DNA of 64,000 nt. It comes from Arthrobacter bambusae. Its GTDB lineage: Bacteria; Actinomycetota; Actinomycetes; Actinomycetales; Micrococcaceae. Both the position numbers and the translations under genes were made by a program. The stretch is from positions 346,264 through 410,263 of the forward strand of contig NZ_JAUSSZ010000002.1 of the NCBI RefSeq assembly GCF_030812595.1, written 5' to 3'. Positions 8,449-16,641 of the stretch are shown in pieces. The notes beneath the pieces were generated by a model. That model searched no databases, was not told where the DNA came from, and saw only the letters and a list, made by a program, of their open reading frames with translations. The first letter of the stretch is position 1, and the number at the start of each line of letters is the position of its first letter.

Positions 8449-9054
8449 GTGGCGCAGGAGACCTACACTGAGCTGGTTACTGAATGGGGTGAAGTGCCGT
8501 CGGCCATGTTCCTGCGTGCCGCGATGTCGAATTGTCAGCGGCACCGGCTAATCTTGCGCACAATAGGTTGTTTTATTAGGGGGTACTCGTCAGTGGTCGA
8601 AATAGCCGACAAGGACGTCTCGAAAGCAGCAGTCACGAGCTATTCGGACTGGAATGCGGCCCTGGCGCGTGCGTTCTTCGGTCGAGACAAGGCCGGTGAG
8701 CTCGTCTACCTAGACAAAGATGACGTCGCATTTGAGCAGGCTTGCCGTGATGTCGGGGTAGAGCTGGATGACGCCGACGAATCCTTGGCGCGGGCCGTTG
8801 GCGCGAAACTTTGCTGGAAGCAATCGGGCCGGGCATTTTTTGCAGACTTCGACTTAATGACGAAGTCATGGGTGGCAAGAAGACGCGATGCAATAAGGGA
8901 GTCATTTGAGATACCTCCGCCTCCTCACGCCGGACTCCCCCTTTCTCTACCGGAGTACAATTTGGAATCATGGCGACCGGCTTGGAGCTGGTGGCAAATG
9001 GCGGCATATAACTGCAACCACCCTGAGGGGGGCTGGGGATCTGTCTGGCGTTAG
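8449..9054 (+). CDS. Hypothetical protein, 201 residues
   Basis: Not recognised. It begins at GTG 8449 with AAAGGA about 9 bases upstream and a promoter candidate at 8351. It is soluble, with a Trp/Arg-rich middle (SDWNAALARAFFGRDKAGEL, DFDLMTKSWVARRRDAIRES) and a Pro-rich then Trp-rich C-terminus (IPPPPHAG, SWRPAWSWWQMAAY). The first 145 residues look like ordinary coding sequence. The last 50 are less protein-like, so an old frameshift near 8900 is possible. The next gene (9091) starts 36 bases downstream and may be co-transcribed. Confidence 0.5.
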   Translation: MAQETYTELVTEWGEVPSAMFLRAAMSNCQRHRLILRTIGCFIRGYSSVVEIADKDVSKAAVTSYSDWNAALARAFFGRDKAGELVYLDKDDVAFEQACRDVGVELDDADESLARAVGAKLCWKQSGRAFFADFDLMTKSWVARRRDAIRESFEIPPPPHAGLPLSLPEYNLESWRPAWSWWQMAAYNCNHPEGGWGSVWR

Positions 9055-9090
9055 GCCGTTGGATATTGAGTACCGAGAGGCGGTAACGGC

Positions 9091-9372
9091 ATGACGATGC
9101 CAATGATGAGAAGAGTTTTCAGAATTGCGGTCGTAGCCGCAGTTCTGGGGGCAGTTATATCAGCGATGAGCCTCGTGAGCTACTTCGTTCGCTACTCTCA
9201 GCACGACGGAAAGCTTGGTCTAATTCCCTATGAGGAGTATCTTCAACTTACAAGTATGACCGCAATTGAGAAGTCCTTTTTGATTGGCGGATCAATTATG
9301 GTCTTGGGGGCGACGGCACTTGCGATATTTGCTTTCGTCCGCCTGCGGCACAGCGAGACGCAGGACAACTGA
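9091..9372 (+). CDS. Small two-helix membrane protein
   Basis: A 93-residue protein of unknown function. The N-terminus is basic (MTMPMMRRVFR), followed by a membrane segment VVAAVLGAVISAMSLVSYFV, an outside-type loop (YSQHDGKLGLIPYEEYLQL), a second segment LIGGSIMVLGATALAIFAFV and a polar tail. A purine-rich GAGAGGCGG lies upstream of ATG 9091. It follows the 8449 gene by 36 bases and is followed directly by a hairpin terminator. Confidence 0.6.
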   Translation: MTMPMMRRVFRIAVVAAVLGAVISAMSLVSYFVRYSQHDGKLGLIPYEEYLQLTSMTAIEKSFLIGGSIMVLGATALAIFAFVRLRHSETQDN

Positions 9373-9406
9373 GAAGGGGCGTCGCCGCAGGGCGGCGCCC
9401 CTCTCT
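9372..9406 (+). terminator. GC-rich hairpin terminator
   Basis: GGGGCGTCGCC and GGCGGCGCCCC form a stem with a 4-base loop, flanked by AGA and TCTCT. It begins at the stop codon of the gene ending at 9372. Confidence 0.65.
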
Positions 9407-9534
9407 CACGCCCTTTGTGATCAATGGGCGCATCATCCGACCGGCCCAAAGTACCTCACTTGGCCAGCATCCTGAACGCGAGCACAGTTTCGATCGCATC
9501 TCGCTGGCCGGCGTCGCCCGTCTGAAAATCGGAT

Positions 9535-10407
9535 TCACCGCGCAGCGACCCCAGCATCAGCAACCCGCGCAACATACTCCTCCAGCCGCCCCAAATCCGG
9601 CTGTGACGAAGCATCACCCACCGCATCCGCACCAACTGCATTAGCCACCGCCAGCGCGGACCCATACGAAAGCCCCGACCGCAGCCCCATTACCAGCGCC
9701 GCACAGAACGCATCGCCCGCTCCAATTGTGTTGGCCACCGTCACGGCAGCAGCAGGAGCCGAAGCGACCCGCACACCACGCTCGAACATCGCCGAGCCAT
9801 CCGCACCGTACGTCACCGCCACGAGCTTCGCGCCAGACAAGGCCGGGATCAGCTCGTACTCGGTCTCGTTGACGATCACCAAGTCGCACCGCTCCAGGAG
9901 CTCCGCTGGAAGGTCCATCGCCGGCGCTGCGTTCAGCGCGAAGAATCCGGAGGCGCGACGCGCAGCCTCCATCACCACGGGCAGGCCGACCTCGAGCTGG
10001 CACAGCACCGTCTCCTCAGCAGAGAAGGAAACGCCTTCCAACGAGAACCCCGAGTTCGCGCCCGGGCACACGACAATCTGGTTCTCGCCGTCGCGGTCCA
10101 CCACGATCAAGGCGGTCCCCGTTGCGAAACCATCGAGCACGGCGACGTCCGAAACGTCAACGCCCACAGAAGACAGCGAAGAAAGCATCACCCGCCCCTG
10201 ACCATCGCCACCCACGGCGCCAACCATCCTGGCACTCCCGCCAAGCCGTGCTGCAGCGACAGCCTGGTTGGCTCCCTTACCGCCCGGTTGCTGACTGAGA
10301 ACGCCGGAGCCAATGGTTTCGCCGGCGGTGGGCAATCGGTCTGTGGTCGCGATGATGTCCAGGTTGATGCTGCCGACAACGGTGACGGCAGGAAGTCGAG
10401 TGTTCAT
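9535..10407 (-). CDS. rbsK: Ribokinase
   Basis: A 290-residue PfkB-family sugar kinase that phosphorylates ribose to ribose-5-phosphate with ATP in the cytosol. It has the substrate-binding N-terminus VVGSINLDIIATTDRLPTAG, the GGKGANQAVAAARLG glycine motif, and the ATP-site/catalytic-base motif NTIGAGDAF (Asp in GAGD). The length is slightly under the usual 300-310. It is transcribed away from the MFS plus nucleoside-hydrolase operon at 10537-12993. That suggests ribose released from nucleosides is captured by this kinase. A short open frame continues in another register to 9456; a small C-terminal frameshift cannot be excluded. Confidence 0.88.
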   Translation of the reverse strand: MNTRLPAVTVVGSINLDIIATTDRLPTAGETIGSGVLSQQPGGKGANQAVAAARLGGSARMVGAVGGDGQGRVMLSSLSSVGVDVSDVAVLDGFATGTALIVVDRDGENQIVVCPGANSGFSLEGVSFSAEETVLCQLEVGLPVVMEAARRASGFFALNAAPAMDLPAELLERCDLVIVNETEYELIPALSGAKLVAVTYGADGSAMFERGVRVASAPAAAVTVANTIGAGDAFCAALVMGLRSGLSYGSALAVANAVGADAVGDASSQPDLGRLEEYVARVADAGVAAR

Positions 10408-10536
10408 GGGAAGTCCTAACGGGAAGGGGCTGGATTGAGAAATAGTGTACGGGATGGTTGTACTTGCGTGTCATACATGGTTGTATAACAACTCACATCC
10501 CAATGGCAGACCAGCCTGCAGACAAAGGAGTTTGAT
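10408..10536. promoter_or_regulatory. Divergent control region, rbsK / nucleoside operon
   Basis: The 129-base gap between the divergent genes contains ATGGTTGTA twice in direct orientation about 21 bases apart (near 10453 and 10474). The second copy extends into the inverted repeat GTTGT-ATA-ACAAC. The spacing and symmetry suggest a dimeric-regulator operator serving both genes. The GntR-family protein at 14552 is a candidate regulator (inference). AAAGGAG sits 6 bases before GTG 10537. Confidence 0.5.
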
Positions 10537-11967
10537 GTGAACACCCCAGCCACCGTTACCACTTCGCCGCCACCCGCCGTCGTACTCGAATCAGACGCGA
10601 GCAAGCTCGGCGGCCGCCGCGCGGCCATGCTCATTTCTGCCCTGCTGCTCGGCGTGCTGTCCTTCCAGCTCAACGCCAGCATGGTCACCCCGGCGCTCCC
10701 GCACATCGCCGCGAGCTTCGGCCTGTCAGCGGACAGTGCCGCCCCGGTGCAGTCCATGTTCTTCCTCGCTGGTGCCATCGCAGGTCCCGTGATCGGCAGG
10801 TGGAGCGACTTCATTGGACGCCGTTTCGCGCTCCTGCTCGTGCTGGCCATCATGGGCGCGGGCACCATCCTCTGCGTCGCGGCGCCCACCCTGCCGATCC
10901 TCATCGCCGGCCGCTTCCTGCAAGGCGTGTCCAGCGCGGTCTTCGCCCTCGCCTACATCGTGCTCAGCGAAAACCTGAATGCCCGCGTCTTCGGCACCTC
11001 CGTGGGCATCATCGCCGCCATCAACGGCGGGATCGGCGGCGTCGACGGCTACTTCGGCGGCCTCATGTCCGAGACCCTTGGCTTCCGCTCCATCTTCGTC
11101 GTCGTGCTGATTCTTACCGCCATCGCCGCGGCCTGCATCCTCAAGACCGTTCCCAAGGGACTACCGCAGGGCATCCGCGGCGCCATGGACTGGTGGGGAG
11201 CGGGCTCGCTCTCGGTGTTCCTGGTGTTCATCACCTACTTCGTGTCCGACGGCTCGGCCGCCGGTTGGACCGCTCCGAGCACCCTGGGCCTGCTGGCCGG
11301 CACCATCGCGTCCTTCGTCGCCTTCTGGATGATCGAGAAGCGCCGCCGCCACCCGCTCATCGCCGTCCACCACCTGCGCTCCCGCCAGGTCTGGCCGGTC
11401 ATCGCGACCACGGTCCTGACCCTCGCTGGCATCTTCGCCATCATCAACTTCACCGTGGTGCTGCTGAGCCAGGACATGCACGCCGGCTTCGGGCTCAGTG
11501 CGTCCCTCTCCGCGCTGCTGTTCCTCACCCCGGCCGCGCTCATCGGTGTCTTCGCAGCGCCGCTTGCCGGTTGGCTGGCCGATCGCCGCGGCTGGATCAA
11601 AACCCTCCGAGCCGGCACCGCACTCACCCTCGCCAGCGCTATTGTCGCCGCCGCGTTCTCCGGCAACCAGGTGGCGGTGCTGATCGCCGTCGCGTCGCTC
11701 GGCATCTTCTACAACGGTCTCTTCCTGACCGCGATCAACGGACTTTCTGTCCTACTCTCGCCTAAGGAGGCCCCGGCTGCATTGCCCGGGATCAACGGTG
11801 CGTCCTTCGGCATCGGGGCGAGCCTCGGCGTCGTGATCGTTGCGCCGTTCGCCGCCCAAGCCACGTCTGTTGGTTATGCCACCGCCCTCTGGATCTCGGT
11901 GGCGATCACCGCCGTCGCGTTCATCGTCAGCCTCTTCGTCGCCGCTCCCAAGGGCGAAACCCTCTAA
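10537..11967 (+). CDS. MFS transporter, probable nucleoside or sugar carrier
   Basis: A 476-residue integral membrane protein with 12-14 hydrophobic segments and the MFS loop GRWSDFIGRRFALL between helices 2 and 3. The N-terminus has a helix with QLNASMVTPALPHIAASFG as in EmrB/Bcr-like carriers. GTG 10537 has AAAGGAG at ideal spacing. It is 30 bases upstream of the nucleoside hydrolase gene and divergent from ribokinase. I therefore infer nucleoside or ribose uptake, although the sequence class is broad and mostly contains drug exporters. Confidence 0.8.
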   Translation: MNTPATVTTSPPPAVVLESDASKLGGRRAAMLISALLLGVLSFQLNASMVTPALPHIAASFGLSADSAAPVQSMFFLAGAIAGPVIGRWSDFIGRRFALLLVLAIMGAGTILCVAAPTLPILIAGRFLQGVSSAVFALAYIVLSENLNARVFGTSVGIIAAINGGIGGVDGYFGGLMSETLGFRSIFVVVLILTAIAAACILKTVPKGLPQGIRGAMDWWGAGSLSVFLVFITYFVSDGSAAGWTAPSTLGLLAGTIASFVAFWMIEKRRRHPLIAVHHLRSRQVWPVIATTVLTLAGIFAIINFTVVLLSQDMHAGFGLSASLSALLFLTPAALIGVFAAPLAGWLADRRGWIKTLRAGTALTLASAIVAAAFSGNQVAVLIAVASLGIFYNGLFLTAINGLSVLLSPKEAPAALPGINGASFGIGASLGVVIVAPFAAQATSVGYATALWISVAITAVAFIVSLFVAAPKGETL

Positions 11968-11997
11968 TTCCTTCTAACTGAAAGAAGAACCACTCCC

Positions 11998-12993
11998 ATG
12001 ACCAGCCCGTTCTACCTCGACTGCGATACCGGCATCGACGACGCCCTCGCCCTCGCTTACCTCCTTGCTTCCCCGCAGGCGGACGTGCGGGGGATCGGCG
12101 CCGTCAGCGGCAACGTCAGCGCCGCGGTCGGCGCCCGCAACACCTTGGACCTGCTCGAGCTCGCCGGGCACGCGCACATCCCGGTCGCCCTCGGCGCGCA
12201 CGACCCCCTTTCCGGCTCGTTCCGCGGGGGAGCACCGCACGTGCACGGCACCAATGGCATTGGTGAAGTTTCGCTCACGACGGCGGAGGCTCACCTTGCG
12301 TCCGAAACCGCGCCCGAGATGTTGGTCCGGCTCGCCCACGAGTACCCGGGCACGCTGCGCGTCCTTGCCATCGGCCCGCTGACCAACATCGCCGAAGCCC
12401 TGCGCCTCGATCCCGAGCTGCCAGGGTTGGTCGAGGAGATCACCATCATGGGCGGCGCGGCCCTGGCCCCCGGAAACATCACGCGGGTGGCCGAGGCCAA
12501 CATCGCCAACGACCCCGAGGCTGCCGCTCTTGTGCTGGCTGCGGACTGGAACGTGACGCTCGTGCCGCTCGACGTGACCATGGCCAACGTGCTTGAGGAG
12601 AATCACCGGCAGGAATTGCTAGCGTCTTCCTTGCCTGTTCCGAAGGCGTTGGGGGAGATGCTTGGCTACTACTTCCGGTTCTACGAGGGCATTTACGGCC
12701 GCGCATGTTCCGCGATGCACGATCCTCTTGCCGCTGCGCTCGCGGTCGGCGCCGTTACCGCTGCTGTTGCGCCGGTGGTGCGCGTCGAGGTCGACACCAC
12801 CTCCGGGCCGGGCCGTGGTCAGACCATCTGCGAGCTGCGCGGGCTGTACATGGACTACCCGGAGCAGTCCGGCGCCCGCTGCCGGGTGGTTCTATCCCTC
12901 GAGGATGACTTCGCGCCGCACCTGGTGGAGACGCTGCTCGCGTTTGGGCCTGACACTGCATCCGCTCCCGCCCTACTGACCCACCCCAACTGA
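11998..12993 (+). CDS. Inosine/uridine-preferring nucleoside hydrolase
   Basis: A 331-residue member of the IunH/Rih family that splits ribonucleosides into base and ribose using a bound calcium. The calcium-binding N-terminal motif is seen as YLDCDTGIDDALALAYLLAS. IMGGAALAPGNIT and the late MHDPLAAALAV segment are also family features. Cytosolic. GAAAGAAGAA precedes ATG 11998. It is the second gene after the MFS carrier and functionally fits the divergent ribokinase: uptake, hydrolysis, ribose phosphorylation. Confidence 0.9.
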   Translation: MTSPFYLDCDTGIDDALALAYLLASPQADVRGIGAVSGNVSAAVGARNTLDLLELAGHAHIPVALGAHDPLSGSFRGGAPHVHGTNGIGEVSLTTAEAHLASETAPEMLVRLAHEYPGTLRVLAIGPLTNIAEALRLDPELPGLVEEITIMGGAALAPGNITRVAEANIANDPEAAALVLAADWNVTLVPLDVTMANVLEENHRQELLASSLPVPKALGEMLGYYFRFYEGIYGRACSAMHDPLAAALAVGAVTAAVAPVVRVEVDTTSGPGRGQTICELRGLYMDYPEQSGARCRVVLSLEDDFAPHLVETLLAFGPDTASAPALLTHPN

Positions 12994-13002
12994 GCCCGCC
13001 GC

Positions 13003-13070
13003 GCCCAACTAGCTCGCAGTTAATGTCGCTACAAGCCGTTTTAGCGACAATAACTGCGAGTCAGTTGGGC
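13003..13070. repeat. Large palindromic intergenic repeat (REP-like), copy 1
   Basis: The left arm 13003-13031 (GCCCAACTAGCTCGCAGTTA then ATGTCGCTA) pairs with the right arm 13042-13070 with 3 mismatches in 29. It lies between convergent genes and can act as a two-way terminator. The last codons and stop of the cupin gene (13061) are inside it. A related palindrome with the same CTCG(C/T)AGTT core lies at 56784-56836. Confidence 0.8.
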
Positions 13071-13489
13071 TGCCCCGGCGTGAAATCTGCGTTTCCCTTC
13101 AGGTCCTGCCCGCTTGCCGGTGGTTCCCCCTGATACCCGTTGCCGCCACGGTAGCTCCATTCGGGCTTCCCGCCCGCCGCGTTCGAGGTGACGGCCGGTC
13201 CGACGATCAGGAACCGGGCCTCCTCCGTGGCGATCGGGGCGTGTTCGACGCCTCGCGGCACGGTGAACAAGTCCCCTGGGCGAAGGTAGACATCCCGGTC
13301 GCGCAACTGAACGGTGAGGTTCCCTTCGAGCAGCAGGAATGTCTCGTCTTGGTCGTCGTGGCTGTGCCAGTTCACGGCGCCGATACCTTTGGCGACTTTG
13401 AACAGGTTCCCGTTGGCCTGGCCGAGGACCTTCTGCGACCAGTATTCCTGCAGCCCGGCTGCCTCATCGAAGACATTGTGCTTAATCAT
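13061..13489 (-). CDS. Cupin-domain protein
   Basis: A 142-residue single-cupin protein. Motif 1 is HSHDDQDETFLLLEG and motif 2 is PGDLFTVPRGVEHAPIA, giving the metal-binding His/Glu set. Such small cupins bind a metal or small ligand in the cytosol; no specific activity can be assigned. Its 3' end runs into the palindromic repeat at 13003-13070, so the last residues (TPGQPN) are repeat-derived. The start ATG 13489 is divergent, by 52 bases, from the GlxA-type regulator at 13542, which may control it. Confidence 0.82.
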   Translation of the reverse strand: MIKHNVFDEAAGLQEYWSQKVLGQANGNLFKVAKGIGAVNWHSHDDQDETFLLLEGNLTVQLRDRDVYLRPGDLFTVPRGVEHAPIATEEARFLIVGPAVTSNAAGGKPEWSYRGGNGYQGEPPASGQDLKGNADFTPGQPN

Positions 13490-13541
13490 GGTTCAAGTCT
13501 TCGGGGTCACCTTCACGCCTGGTGAGTGCTATGAATAGCAT

Positions 13542-14534
13542 GTGCCGAAAGAATCCTCTCAGCCGCGTTCGGTTGCGATCCTCGTTGACCAGGGGTCCAA
13601 CCCCTTTGAGTTCGCCTGCGCCTGCGAAGTGTTCGGCACCCGTCGCCGAGAACAGCTCGGTTTTGAACTCTATGAAACCCAGGTGGTGAGCGCTCAGCCC
13701 TCGACCTTGATGCGGGACGGTCTATTCACTCTCACCGGGGCTGCCGATCTCTCGGCCCTTGAGACGGCGGACACCATCGTGGTTCCCAACCGACCCGACC
13801 CCGACACGCCCAGCCACACGGAGGTCCTGGAGGTCCTTCGACGTGCCCACCGACGGGGAGCCCGCCTCGTCGGTCTCTGCACAGGAGCGTTCACCCTTGC
13901 CGAAGCAGGGCTGCTGCACGGACGCCCCGCGGCGGTTCATTGGCAGGTCGCTGAGCAATTCCGGAAACTGCACCCCGACGTCGAGCTCCGGCTAAACGAA
14001 CTGTACGTCGACGACGGCGACATCCTCACCTCCGCCGGCAGCGCAGCAGCGCTGGACCTCTCCCTGCACATCGTGCGAATCGATCACGGAGCAGAGATCG
14101 CCAACCGCGTCAGCCGACGCCTCGTCTTCGCCGGCTTCCGGGAGGGCGGTCAGCAGCAGTTCATCGACAAGGCGTTCCCTGAAACCCGGTACGTACCGCT
14201 CTCAGCAACCCTGGAATGGGCCAGACACCGCCTGGAGCTCGCCATCGGCGTCGCCGACCTCGCCCGCCACGCCAACGTCAGCCCCGCGACCCTGCACAGG
14301 CGCTTCCGGGACGAACTCGGGACGACGCCCCTGGCCTGGCTCACCACAGAACGCGTCCAGCTGGCCCTTCGCATGCTCGAACGCACCCCGGCAACCATGG
14401 ACGAGGTAGCCCACCGCTCAGGCCTCGGCACCGCAGTAAACCTGCGCACTCTCATCAAACGCCACACCGGACTGTCTCCCAGCGGCTACAGGATGCGATT
14501 CAGCGAGTTGGGTGGAGGTGCAGCCAACGCATGA
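13542..14534 (+). CDS. GlxA-family regulator (DJ-1/PfpI domain + AraC HTH)
   Basis: A 330-residue transcription regulator. The N-terminal DJ-1/PfpI-like domain (about 10-190) is seen in VAILVDQGSNPFEFACACEV and the nucleophile-elbow-like LVGLCTGAFTLAEAGLL. The C-terminal AraC DNA-binding domain (about 225-320) has two helix-turn-helix parts: VADLARHANVSPATLHRRFR, then PATMDEVAHRSGLGTAVNLR with SPSGYRMRF. It starts at GTG 13542. The overlapping upstream ATG (13531) is out of frame. It is divergent from the cupin gene, its likely target. Ligand unknown. Confidence 0.88.
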   Translation: MPKESSQPRSVAILVDQGSNPFEFACACEVFGTRRREQLGFELYETQVVSAQPSTLMRDGLFTLTGAADLSALETADTIVVPNRPDPDTPSHTEVLEVLRRAHRRGARLVGLCTGAFTLAEAGLLHGRPAAVHWQVAEQFRKLHPDVELRLNELYVDDGDILTSAGSAAALDLSLHIVRIDHGAEIANRVSRRLVFAGFREGGQQQFIDKAFPETRYVPLSATLEWARHRLELAIGVADLARHANVSPATLHRRFRDELGTTPLAWLTTERVQLALRMLERTPATMDEVAHRSGLGTAVNLRTLIKRHTGLSPSGYRMRFSELGGGAANA

Positions 14535-14551
14535 AGTGCCTATAGCCTTGG

Positions 14552-15334
14552 CTAAGACTGCAGTGTTTGCATCACCGAGAGGTGGCCGGCGCGGTCCGCG
14601 ATGAGGCACTTGGCCAGGTAGAACGGCCGGTTCGCGTGCCGGACGTATTGGGTCAAAACCAGGACCGGGTCCGAGGCTCGCAAGTCCAGTAACTTGGCGC
14701 GGCTCGGGCCGACTTGGCTGAGGCCGATCTGGCACTCACCCGGCCCCAACCTGTTTCCCGCCGCTTTGTTGAGTGCGGCAAGCAAGGTGGTGCCGCCGTC
14801 GTCGTCTATTTCCAGAGGCGCGACGGCACCGCCGGCGAAGCTGACCGGGAGGGCGGAGATGTTTTCCTGCAGTTGGGCGATTGGCTCGCCGTCTCGGATC
14901 AGGACGGACTCCCAGAGCCAGCAGTCGTCGCCTGGGTTGATCCCGACGCCGGGGGCTGCAAACTCGGACGCGGGCTGCTTCACTACCTGGGTGCGCTTGA
15001 TTTCCACGTGCTTGCCTGGGCCGCCGAGGACTTCCTCGAAGGGACGGATGCGTTCGATGCCGATGCGGGGGAGGGTATCGGCGACGAACCGGCCGACGCC
15101 GCGTCGGGCTCTGATGAGGCCATCTTCCTCGAGCAGCATCAGTGCTTCGCGGACCACGGTTCGGCTGACCTTCATGTCCGTGCCGAGCTCGGTTTCAGTC
15201 GGGAGCATGGAGCCGGGGTGCAGGAGGTTGTTGCGGATGGCTTCGGCGATCCGTGAGTAAACGACAACGCGTAGCGGCGAGCCGGGCTGGGCCTCTACCG
15301 GCTGGGACAGGAACCGGACGGCGTCGTCGTGCAC
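14552..15334 (-). CDS. GntR-family regulator, HutC/UTRA subfamily
   Basis: A 260-residue repressor-type protein. The N-terminal winged helix (about 24-90) has IAEAIRNNLLHPGSMLPTET followed by MKVSRTVVREALMLLEEDGL and RRGVGRFVAD. The C-terminal UTRA ligand domain (about 105-255) has LWESVLIRDGEPIAQLQENI and VLTQYVRHANRPFYLAKCLI. It is convergent with the GlxA-type gene (17-base gap). Ligand and targets are unknown; the nucleoside/ribose promoter at 10408-10536 is a reasonable candidate. Confidence 0.88.
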   Translation of the reverse strand: MHDDAVRFLSQPVEAQPGSPLRVVVYSRIAEAIRNNLLHPGSMLPTETELGTDMKVSRTVVREALMLLEEDGLIRARRGVGRFVADTLPRIGIERIRPFEEVLGGPGKHVEIKRTQVVKQPASEFAAPGVGINPGDDCWLWESVLIRDGEPIAQLQENISALPVSFAGGAVAPLEIDDDGGTTLLAALNKAAGNRLGPGECQIGLSQVGPSRAKLLDLRASDPVLVLTQYVRHANRPFYLAKCLIADRAGHLSVMQTLQS

Positions 15335-15481
15335 GTTATGCCTCGCTTGCGTATTGTTCGGGGAATCTCAGCGTAGCAAGTGGTACGGGCTTGTTGGACA
15401 AGTGGGGCCTGCAAGGCAAAGGCACAGTGGCGATGCTAGCTGCAGCGAGTTGGGCAGCCGGCTACGTGTTTCGTTCTTGAA

Positions 15482-15580
15482 CACGTAGACGCTCCTTTGT
15501 GACACGTAGATGGCGCCTTTATTACACGTAGATTGGCCATTTTTGCACGTATTTTTCGTTGTCTCACCACTTAGATGGCA
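15482..15580 (+). repeat. Array of five CACGTAGA units, 21-22 bp apart (left, inward)
   Basis: CACGTAGAC, CACGTAGATGG, CACGTAGATTGG, CACGTATTTTTCG and CACTTAGATGG begin at 15482, 15503, 15525, 15546 and 15568, with steps of 21, 22, 21 and 22. All are on the plus strand. The region 15335-15738 has no gene. The array faces the inverted array at 17453-17548 and brackets 1.9 kb of small membrane-protein genes. The layout resembles multiple transposase-binding sites at the ends of IS21- or Tn7-type elements. Confidence 0.75.
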
Positions 15581-15738
15581 AATCCAGCCCTAGCCTCTTT
15601 ACGTCAAACTCGGCCCTCGTGCCACCCCATTGCCTGAATGAAGTGACTTGGGATCTGGAGGGTTGGCGCCGAGTCGTGACCGACCCGGTTGACTTCATCT
15701 GGTACCGGTGCAATTGGTAGCACGGAAGTAAGGACGAA

Positions 15739-15954
15739 ATGAGTAACCGAACAGCCCCCATCATCATAGGTGCGCTTGGTCTTGTAGTCTTTTCCGTCGT
15801 ATCCGTGATGTGGACAGTGCGGACATTTGAGATTGACGCTGCCAATCTGACAGAGGCAACCCCACCACTGCAGGCGGCCCTCTGGCTGGGGAGCATCCTG
15901 GTGATTGCCGGATCCATTACTTGGCTCATTGTGCTCAGAAGACGGGCACCTTAG
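15739..15954 (+). CDS. Small two-helix membrane protein
   Basis: A 71-residue protein with two membrane segments (APIIIGALGLVVFSVVSVMW and ALWLGSILVIAGSITWLIVL) joined by a short acidic loop, ending in RRRAP. AGGACGAA lies directly before ATG 15739. It sits inside the segment bounded by the inverted repeat arrays at 15482 and 17453, with four more small membrane-protein genes on the other strand. Function unknown. Confidence 0.6.
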   Translation: MSNRTAPIIIGALGLVVFSVVSVMWTVRTFEIDAANLTEATPPLQAALWLGSILVIAGSITWLIVLRRRAP

Positions 15955-15957
15955 GAG

Positions 15958-16090
15958 TAGCGGCCATTCGATCATTCCATCGACGAGCGCGGGTTCACGG
16001 CTTTCGATCGCGGCGGCGGCAATGCAGGCGTCCAGCTCGCGCCTCATGCGCTGGCCGAACCCGGGTTCGGCTGTTGCCAGGCGTTCGGAT
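15958..16090 (-). pseudogene. Possible gene remnant
   Basis: The minus strand keeps an open frame with high-GC third positions reading ERLATAEPGFGQRMRRELDA and on to ESREPALVDGMIEWP. It has no convincing start and degenerates near 15955. It looks like the decayed end of a larger protein, but I cannot name the family. Confidence 0.3.
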
Positions 16091-16094
16091 CATT

Positions 16095-16577
16095 TCACGG
16101 CTCCTGCTTCACTGGATCGCGACTTATTCGCTTAGTTTCAATTTGATCCTGGATTGTTGATGCAACTTCTTCCGGATGGGCGGTTGAGACGATCCATCGG
16201 CGGTTGTTCGTTTCAAATGCAACTGCAGGCCCTCCCACCAGCAGGCCTCGGGTGTTCTTGCCCATGACCTGGAAGCCATATCCGTCGGAGAGGGTTGTGT
16301 CCTCGGCCGTCGTTACGGCCAAAACGTCTGAGATCGGTACTTCGGTTGAATAGAACGGCGCGCAGCGTAGGACGATTTTCTCCCCGGTTATGGCCACGGA
16401 GACAGTCGCCCGAACAATCGCCCAGGTCAAGGCGACGATGCCGGCAGCTAGGACGAGCCCGGGCAACACGATTCCCGAGACCATGGCCGACACCACTACG
16501 ACAACGACTGACGCGCCGACTATTCCCCAGATCAGGCCTTTGGAACGGCGCGCCAGGTGGGCCTCCGATATCACCAT
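16095..16577 (-). CDS. Membrane-anchored protein with PH-like domain
   Basis: A 160-residue protein with two N-terminal membrane helices (IWGIVGASVVVVVVSAMVSG and VLAAGIVALTWAIVRATVSV), then a beta-rich domain. That domain (VAITGEKIVLRCAPFYSTEV, DGYGFQVMGKNTRGLLVGGP, RRWIVSTAHPEEVASTIQDQ) resembles small bacterial PH-like or DUF3093-type proteins. GGAGG lies 5 bases before ATG 16577. Function unknown. It is first in position among the minus-strand small membrane genes (16095-17426) inside the array-bounded segment. Confidence 0.65.
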   Translation of the reverse strand: MVISEAHLARRSKGLIWGIVGASVVVVVVSAMVSGIVLPGLVLAAGIVALTWAIVRATVSVAITGEKIVLRCAPFYSTEVPISDVLAVTTAEDTTLSDGYGFQVMGKNTRGLLVGGPAVAFETNNRRWIVSTAHPEEVASTIQDQIETKRISRDPVKQEP

Positions 16578-16641
16578 GTTTCCTCCGAATGCCTCGTCCT
16601 ACTGGGACCGCCCTCGTCGGACCAAGTCCGGTCCCAGGCGT

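Noticed and set aside
9456..9534. Extra C-terminal exon-like tail after ribokinase in another frame
   Set aside because: The ribokinase is already near full length; the tail could mark a small frameshift but there is no family support.
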